From contig NC_057769.1 in assembly GCF_010389155.1 (NCBI RefSeq), positions 15,314,735 through 15,378,734 on the forward strand: a stretch of 64,000 nt of DNA, in the 5' to 3' direction. This document shows positions 57,219 to 64,000 of this stretch, one piece after another (position 1 is the first letter of the stretch; each line of letters opens with the position of its first letter). The position numbers and the translations under genes are program-made. The stretch comes from Erigeron canadensis. Lineage: Eukaryota; Streptophyta; Magnoliopsida; Asterales; Asteraceae. Under the pieces are notes generated by a model. The model did no database searches, was not told where the DNA came from, and worked only from the letters and a program-made list of their open reading frames with translations.

Positions 57219-57765
57219 GGGTGGAGTCAAGCTAATGACTCGAACAAAAATTAGCGCTTTTGAGAGACAACCCGAGGTTGTTTTAATTTTATTTTTCATG
57301 TTATCTACTATAATTGTCATTTTATAATCTTCACTTTTAAAACTTTAAAAATCCAAAAAAAAAAATGAAAACAACAAAATACAAAAAGATTTTGCTTTTT
57401 AATTTAGTTTGTTTATTTTTTTGTACTTATAGTTTTTAGTTTTTATTTTATTTTTAGTTTAACTTTTATTTGTGTTTTCTTCTCTTTTCTTTTTATTTTT
57501 ATTTTTGTATTTTTAATGTGTTTGTTGAGTGTGTTTAGAGCTTTAAGGATAAATGCGGTTGAAATAAAGTTTATTGCTTATATTTGGAATCAACCGAGCA
57601 TTTGGAGCACACATTAAATCCGGGAAGTTTCTAAGTTCTTTTACTCTTTTATTTGCTTTTTCCTATTTCCCATAGTCTTTATTCGTTTATTGTACATTGA
57701 GGATAATGTACAACTTAAGTGTGGGGGAGATGTAAATAGGAAAAACCGGATTTAAAGTGAATTAT
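57219..57765 (+). other. GC spacer
   Basis: Noncoding. GCGCTTTTGAGAGACAACCC (57254 onward) matches a G5 block. The stretch has T-rich runs and ends with ACTTAAGTGTGGGGGAGATG (about 57713-57732), a polypurine-like tract. Confidence 0.6.
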
Positions 57766-57769
57766 TATG

Positions 57770-59004
57770 TTTTTGAGAAAGTTTCTATCTTTACTCTTAG
57801 CCGACATATTTAGAGGGACTAGTTATGACCATATTTGTATTTTATAATGTTTACGATTATGTGTAATTATTAGATAGATCTATCCCTAATTTAGTGGTAG
57901 GGTTTACATAGGACTCTTACCCTATATAAGGGGCTCCTGTTTATTGTATCGATTCGTTCAGAAATAAGGGATACAGAAACTTTTATGGTATGAGAGCTAC
58001 GGTTCTGACTACCTCCTTCCTTTCTTTTTTTTTCTCTTTCTTATTCTTCCCTACCCTTCAATTCTAGTTCTGGTCTGCCACCATGACAACCTTAGATGAC
58101 AAAGCTAAGTCAGATGACAAAGCAGAGACATCCCAACCTGTAACCAATTCTTCTGCAAAATCTCTCCACCCTGCCTATTCAGTTTCAAACATTCATGCAA
58201 GATCCGCACGCTAGGCGGATCTAAAGTTACATACTCCTCTTGGGTGAAACTCTTTAAGTTTCACGCCATCGTCTACAAAGTCTTGGATCATCTCGATGCA
58301 ACCCTTGCCCCTGCCAAAACTAATCCTTCCTATGAATCTTGGAAGGAGTTAGATGCCCTTATTTCTCAATGGATCTATAGTACAATTTTTGACGATCTTC
58401 TTGTTCGTGTTCTTGACACCAAAGCATCTGCATGCACCACCTAGCTCAAACTGGAAATGATTTTTTTGAGCAACAAGCAAGCCAAAGTCGCGGCCCTAGA
58501 AACCCGCTTTGTCAATCTGACGCTTGCTGCCTGTAACTCGGTGGAAGATTATTGTCAACAGCTCAAAGATTTGGCCAACCAACTAGTTGATGTTGATCAA
58601 CCTGTTCCCGAGCAGCATCTTGTATTACAACTTGTTCGAGGTTTATCCCCCGAGTTTTGCAACTGCATCATTGATCAACTCCCAAAATGCTAATTGGGAT
58701 CTGGCCCTTACCATGATTACTGATGAAGTGCTTCGTCGTGAATCCTGACAACAACAATCTTCATCAGTTCTTGTCACTCCTGCCGCTCCTGCCCTTACTC
58801 CAATCCAACAGCAGTCCACTCCTTCTGATCCGAACAGCAGCAACACCTCTCAACAGCCACAGTCGCAATACCGGGGCAGAGGTAGGGGTTGCGGGCAGCA
58901 ATACTGGGGCCGAAGACATGGACGTGGGAACCGAAACTTTCAATCTAGTTGGGTGTTTCAGAATAACTCCTACCCCCAATCGCCTATTGTAGATGCAGAT
59001 TCGT
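57770..59004 (+). pseudogene. Copia remnant: LTR end and decayed gag
   Basis: A promoter-like CCTATATAAGG lies at about 57921-57931 and a mutated primer site, TGGTATGAGAGC, at 57986-57997. A gag frame starts at the ATG at 58083 and is shattered by stops and frameshifts. Readable pieces are WVKLFKFHAIVYKVLDHLD (58241 onward), QWIYSTIFDDLL, VEDYCQQLKDLANQL and LVLQLVRGLSPEF, all typical of the copia gag (UBN2-like) family, and a Gln/Gly/Arg-rich end (YRGRGRG). It is cut at 59004 by E4. This is a different copia lineage from E1-E4. Confidence 0.8.
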
Positions 59005-59671
59005 TGTGACAATCGCAACATAGATTTGATTATCGTTTATGTTTTAGGAACTATGTTTGTAATCATTTAAATAAGAACTTGTGTTGATATTTAATGATTA
59101 CGTTTGAACTTCAATATTATATCTGTTTATGTTTTGTATTGTGTTTGTGTGTTATATATTGTTTTGCAGGTACAAGAACATAGAATCAAGGTTTATAAGT
59201 ATCGTAGAACACTTGAACGATGATTGGATGTTATGTACGAGCCAAACGAAGCTAAACAAAGAGTCAAAGGTCGTCCCTCGTGCTGACGTCATCCGTATGT
59301 AGGAACAACCTCGTGCTGACGTCAGCACGAGGCAAGTCGAATGACTTATTGTTTCGGGCCTAATTTTTGATTAAGGCCTAAGCCCACACGATCCAATACT
59401 TAACTAGTATAAATACAAGACCTAATCTACAGAATTAGGTTAATCGTTTGGAAAATCTTAGAAAATATTCACGAAATTACGAATTAAGGTTAATTGTTCC
59501 TTCGTGTGACCTCCTACACGAACCACAAGCCTTGTGCATCTCCTTGGGTTGGTTAATTGCTCATTAATTAGCAAAAGGCAATAGCAATCTAGTTATCTCA
59601 AGAGGATTCCACACTCTTGACATAATGAATCACGTCTTATTACGATCCACGCAACAATAGGGTACATTACA
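59005..59671 (+). repeat. E4 5' LTR (about 667 bp)
   Basis: Starts TGTGACAATCGC and ends GGGTACATTACA. TATAAATA at 59408-59415. It holds CCTCGTGCTGACGTC at about 59276 and again as half of a perfect 24-bp palindrome (59309-59332). The right end is fixed by the primer site; the left end is inferred from TG and the loss of copia-remnant homology. Confidence 0.75.
59309..59332. promoter_or_regulatory. Perfect 24-bp palindrome with TGACGTCA core
   Basis: Twelve bases, CCTCGTGCTGAC, are followed at once by their exact reverse complement. The centre TGACGTCA is a canonical bZIP (CRE/TGACG) site. It lies about 75 bp upstream of the TATA box, a sensible enhancer position. Confidence 0.75.
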
Positions 59672-59673
59672 AG

Positions 59674-59686
59674 TGGTATCAGAGCC
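59674..59686 (+). other. E4 primer binding site (tRNA-iMet)
   Basis: TGGTATCAGAGCC, two bases after the LTR end. Confidence 0.93.
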
Positions 59687-59925
59687 CTAAGGTTGATTAT
59701 CAGAAGGTTGAAGATCGTTTGATTGGCTATTGATTGCAAATTCATTTCGAAATTTGTGTTAAAAAGGTTTTTCGTGCTCTTTTTCATGTTACTTCGTGCA
59801 TACGTCAGCACGAGGTGAACTTTGTGTTCGTGTTCACGTCATTTGTTGACGTCGTGTTAACTTCGTGCCACGTCAGCGCGAACCACTCTTCGTGACTTAG
59901 GTCGTGACTAGTGTTACTTCGTGTT

Positions 59926-60050
59926 TCGTGCCACGTATACTTCATACTTCGTGCTACGTATACTTTGTGTTTCGTGCCACGTATACTTCGTATTTCGTGC
60001 TACGTATACTTCGTGCCACGTATACTTCGTGCCACGTATACTTCGTACTT
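59926..60050 (+). repeat. E4 leader tandem repeat (CGTGCYACGTATACTT)
   Basis: Six copies of a 16-bp unit. The first four are spaced 23 bp by an extra CGTATTT-like segment, the last two 16 bp. Each contains the self-complementary GTATAC and an ACGT core. It lies just upstream of the gag ATG. Confidence 0.9.
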
Positions 60051-60105
60051 CGTATTACACGAACTTAGTGTTATTTCGTTTGATTTGTTTACTGAAAGAT
60101 TCGAA

Positions 60106-63046
60106 ATGACGACTATACCAGTTGCCGCAAACTCTCCTAATGCCATACTTATCAGCCAGATGATCATGCATGATCATGAGGTTGGTTGTGGAAACACACC
60201 TCCAAAATTGTTCCGTATGGAAAATTATTGGATGTGGAAGAGACGTTTTGAAGACTACATTCGTCTCACTGACATGGAAATGTGGCTTGTGATAACTCAA
60301 GGTTTTCATTGGCCTTCGTATGAGAAGAATGGAGTGATCGGTAGGTATACTTATGCTGATATGCCGATTGAAGAACGTAAAAGATGTGCAATTGAGGGAA
60401 AGGCCTTGTCTACTCTTACTATGGCCTTGCCTCAAGATAGTGTACATTTGTTCAAAAAGTACACTACTTCAAAGGACTTATGGGACGCTCTTGAAAGATA
60501 TTGTGAGGACGATGTAACCTTGAAGAAGAATCGTATCAAACTCCTGAAGCGCCAGTATGAAGCCTTTAATGGACTGAAAGGAGAATCTCTTGACGAGATT
60601 ATTATTCGATTCAGTCATTTGACCACTGAGTTGTCGTATTTTGAGGTTATTTATCCTCAAACTGAGCTAGTTGATAAGTTTTTGGACTCATTGCCTAAGA
60701 CATGGACTGATTATGTTCATTAACTTCAAGATGATCAGGATTACAGTACATGGGACTTTGAAAAGGTAGTTTCCAAGCTGAAGAACAGAGACATGAAGAG
60801 AAGAATTAAAGATACTCACTCGGATTTCACACAAGATCCATCTTTATATCATGCTAAGTCTGTTCATTTAGTAAGTTCTAGCTCGGGAAACAATGCATTT
60901 CTAAGTGGTGCAGAAGCTACACCAATAGTAGATGCTGAAGGTATTGTTGGATATGTTGCTTATGATAATGCACATGCGAATGTTAAGAGCAATGTACAAT
61001 CATTCCACTCTGTGCCAATGAGTATGAGTTCTGCAGAAGGTAGAATGAGTGTTTACTCACCCTTTTGTAATGCTCATGAAGCATTTATCGGAGGAAAGAT
61101 TACTGATCCTGCAGTAATTGATGAGGATTACAATCAGATAGATCCTGATGATTTGGAAGAAATGGATCTACAATGGCAGCTAGCTATGCTCATTATTAAG
61201 GTCAGAAGATTCACTCAGAGAACTGGGAAACCTATAGGTAATGACACTAAAGGCTTTGACAAATCCAAGGTGAAATGTTATAACTGCAATGGATTTGGTC
61301 ATTTTGCAAGAGAGTGTCAACGACCTAAGAGGATTGATAATACCGTTGCTGGTCGTCAAAATTACAATCAAGGCAGTATTACTCCGAGTAATCATAAAAC
61401 GCAAGCAATGATTACATATCCTGCTACTCCACAACAGCCAGTTTCGTCACCATTTTCGGAGTCAAAGGCTGTTGTTGTTCAGAATCCAGATGGTACTTAT
61501 CAGTGGGATACACAATCCGATGATACCTCGAATCATGCCTACATGGTAGAATTATATGATGAGGTAGCTGCAACAGTTGATTATGTTGTATACTCAAGTG
61601 AAGAAAGTGCATGTGAGATAGTTCAGAAGAATGTATGTAATGTTGCTGAGACTGTAAGATCTGAGAGTGAACAAATGATAGCAGTGAAAGCATCTGAAGA
61701 AAAGGAAGAGTCATCGAGTCTTGTTGATGACATTTCTATGAAGAGCATTGAAGAGCAAATGAAGAACTTCGTGATATCTAAAGGTATGACAACTGAAGAC
61801 TTTGTTGCATACATGGCAGATTGCAAGGCTGCAGATCAGAAGGTATCTTGTTCTTTGTCTTCTATAATTGACGTTTGTAAAATGGTGTCAGATTTGAAAC
61901 TTGAGGTGTTTATTTTGAATAAGTCAGTTATTAACTTAACTAGTCAGAACAACATGTTCAAAAAGGAAAACGACTCTTTGTTTGCCAAAAATTCTAGGAT
62001 GGTAAAACAAGAAAGTCTTTATCAAGATAAGATTCGTGCATCTGATAAGGATATTCTTGCATTAAAAGAAAAATTAAAAGAGCCAGTCTTGATGGAAAAA
62101 GTGGGAAATGAACAATACGCTCAACTAACTGAAGACTTTTCTAAAAAGGAGAAAGAATTGGTTGATGCAAAGTTGGAGATAGTTAAGCTTAATACAAGAC
62201 TAGATCAAATTAGGGGATCTGTTTTAATAAGATCAATGCAGATGCAAAAACCTGTACCACGGGATTCAAAAGACAAAAGTGGTTTGGGTATGAGTTATAA
62301 TGAGGTTAGAGGTCCATTCAATGATAATTATACTGAGTCTCTAACACGGCTTACTGAAAAGGTCGATCCTAAGACCCCTAAAAGCTCTAAAAGCTCAATT
62401 GATAAAATTAAAGAGCTTAACAAGAAACATAAGCTTGAAAGTTCATTTGTTAAACCAGTGGATCCTAAGAATGGAGTTTATGATGCTAGTGCTCCTAAAG
62501 GATCTAGTCAAGTGAATTCAACTTGTCCTGTCGATAAGAACATTAAATGTTTTACAATGAAGGGATGTGATACTGTTTTTACATCAAATGAAATTGATTT
62601 TGAAAAGATAGATCATGACAAGATTGATAAAATATGGAATAAGGATTAATCTACTTCTAGTGGAGTCCCCTTAACTCCATATAAGACTCATAAGAATTCT
62701 CAAAAGAAGGTACATTTTTCCGATAAAAATAAGTCAACTGGTTTATCAAAAGAAGAGTCAGCCACAATTGAACTTAAGGAATGTTTAGGCATGACTTCAG
62801 CTGAGTTTGATGTTAAAGCTAAGAAAGCAAGAGCTAAAAAATCTTGTTTCTATTGTTATGAAGTAGGACATGTTTATAGTTGCTGTCCAAATAGGAAACG
62901 AAGATGTCCAGAAAAGGGTATGTCTTCTGGAGGATCTAGTGACTCAGATATTGTTGCTCATGATAATAGATCGAAAACTCCAAAATGACAGGGACCTTCA
63001 CAGAATACTACTTCTAGTAGTGTAAGTCCAAGTCATTCTCGTACAC
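60106..63046 (+). pseudogene. E4 gag, two-knuckle type, three stops
   Basis: One frame from the ATG at 60106 to the GD junction gives 980 codons, with TAA at 60721-60723, TAA at 62647-62649 and TGA at 62986-62988. Domains in order: conserved N-terminus (PPKLFRMENYWMWKRRFEDY, residues 35-60), gag core (DLWDALERYCEDD), first CCHC knuckle at residues 391-404 (CYNCNGFGHFAREC), a charged coiled coil (about 560-710), and a second knuckle near residue 914 (CFYCYEVGHVYSCC). The three stops can each be explained by one transition. The frame is cut at 63046 by gypsy GD. It is the best-preserved gag in the window. Confidence 0.92.
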
Positions 63047-64000
63047 TGATGTGACTAGTTTATACCCATTACCCACATCGTTATTAGCCATTTTACTATA
63101 TGTTTTAAGTCGTTTTTGTATGCATTTGGCGCGTTTATGGTGTTTGTTAGTGTTTACAGGCTCTAAATAGGATACGCGTTCATTTGGTACATTTTCGGAT
63201 GATTATTGGCCCGGAAATGCAATATGATCTTGAGAGTTGAATTGGGTGGAAGAGACGACTGAGTTTGACGAGTAATCGACATCGAAAGAAGTGGCTCTGT
63301 ACAAGTGTTCACTGCGCCGTAGTGGGGATGCACTAGCCCACTGCGCCGCAGCCCAGATCCACGGAATTTATTGGGATTTGCCCTACTGCGCCGTAGTGGG
63401 GATGGCAACAGAAGGACTGCGCCGCAGTCTGGTTAAGAATAAAAGAAGTCGTGGATTCATACTGCGTCGCAGTGGTGGTCACACGAACCACTGCGCCGCA
63501 GTCAGCCGAAGTCAAAGTCAAACAATACCTCACTGCGCCGCAGTGAGGGAAGTCTCAACCCCACTACGCCGCAGTGGGTGCACGGGAGAACAGACCTTTC
63601 CTTGTTTCTACATCAGATTTTGCAGGGGTATAAAAACAAAAGCCTAGGTCGAAAATAAGGGATCAAAAATCTTTCTAGGAGCTGTTCTACAAGGGTTCTT
63701 CTTCCTCCAATCAAGATTATTTCTTACGCGGATTCGTCGAAGATTCACGAGCACCCATCTAGATCGTATCTACTTATTGTCTTGCATTTTATTTTCCTCA
63801 AATGATTGGTACATCATGTTTCTCTTCTATTTTATTCATTATTGTGAATTGATCATGAGTGGCTAAACGTTTAATCATCCACCTTGATGAAACTAGACGG
63901 ATAATGTGATTGCAGTATTTTTAATTCAAAAGGGTTTATTTAATTATCGTTGTTCTGTGATCTTGATGATATTAATTATTTTCATTAATTAATTTCGATA
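63047..64000 (+). repeat. Gypsy GD LTR (left 954 bp, runs off edge)
   Basis: Starts TGATGTGACT and matches the GB LTR throughout. Eight CACTGCGCCGCAGTG-type words lie at 63309-63577, and a TATAAAAA box at 63629-63636. Its right end is outside the window, so 5' LTR or solo LTR cannot be told apart. The expected target duplication is TACAC (63042-63046). Confidence 0.88.

Larger units (their letters stand above)
55001..57765 (+). mobile_element. Gypsy element GC (5' part, no pol)
   Basis: An LTR, a tRNA-Asp primer site, one short ORF and a spacer with two polypurine-like tracts follow one another directly. There is no gag-pol between primer site and spacer. The element is lost at about 57765, where a copia remnant begins. 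Spacer blocks (CCTATTTCCCATAGT and AAGTGTGGGGGAGATGTAAATAGG) match GA near 14125-14205, so GC and GA belong to related families. Confidence 0.75.
59005..63046 (+). mobile_element. Copia element E4 (5' part)
   Basis: LTR, primer site, repeat-bearing leader and a nearly full gag in the plus strand. It entered the copia remnant at 59004/59005 (left flank TTCGT) and is interrupted by gypsy LTR GD at 63047. Pol and the 3' LTR would lie beyond GD, outside the window. Its gag is of the same two-knuckle family as E3, but its LTR and repeated words differ. Confidence 0.85.

Overview
The window is plant nuclear repeat DNA, almost entirely LTR retrotransposons stacked inside one another. No intact host gene, tRNA or rRNA gene was recognised. 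Primer sites are complementary to plant tRNA-iMet (copia elements) and tRNA-Asp (Tat/Athila-like gypsy elements). Gag proteins carry plant copia-type CCHC knuckles, and most coding regions are broken by single stop codons. The repeat families recall Asteraceae genomes, but that placement is an impression, not a proof. Layout, left to right: (1) 1-6623 is the minus-strand copia element E3, which runs off the left edge (gag, a protease remnant, an RNase H tail, then its 5' LTR at 6074-6623). (2) 6624-9081 plus 22526-25842 is one minus-strand gypsy element, G5, with its LTR at 24098-25842. (3) G5 is split by the complete minus-strand copia element E1 (9082-22520, 948-bp LTRs, target duplication AAACC). 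(4) E1 is itself interrupted at 13616-17434 by the 3' part of a plus-strand gypsy element (GA), which sits where E1's reverse transcriptase should be. (5) 25843-31207 is the 3' part of gypsy GB, which G5 entered. GB in turn entered an older LTR of the G5 family (31208-31788). (6) 32409-34783 is a solo LTR (S1, target duplication AAGAA). (7) 36904-50956 is a second solo LTR of the same family in the opposite orientation (S2, target duplication ACAGG). It is split by copia element E2 (38979-50484, target duplication CTTGA), which has a gag remnant and a long 3' ORF but no trace of pol. (8) 50957-55000 is a probable copia LTR fragment followed by unrecognised sequence. (9) 55001-57765 is a gypsy 5' part (GC: LTR, primer site, short ORF). 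(10) 57770-59004 is a copia remnant entered by copia E4 (59005-63046), whose gag is cut by another gypsy LTR (GD, 63047 to the right edge). Functionally, E1 and E2 share a related large ORF (ORF-X) just upstream of the 3' LTR, the position of the env-like gene in Sirevirus-type copia elements. E3 and E4 share a two-knuckle gag. Nearly every element carries its own short, GC-rich, inverted-repeat motif, repeated many times in the LTR and/or leader. Two of these motif vocabularies occur in unrelated elements: one in E3 and S1, the other in E2 and S2. This sharing, together with two structured repeats whose stems vary in a compensated way, is the least explained signal in the window.
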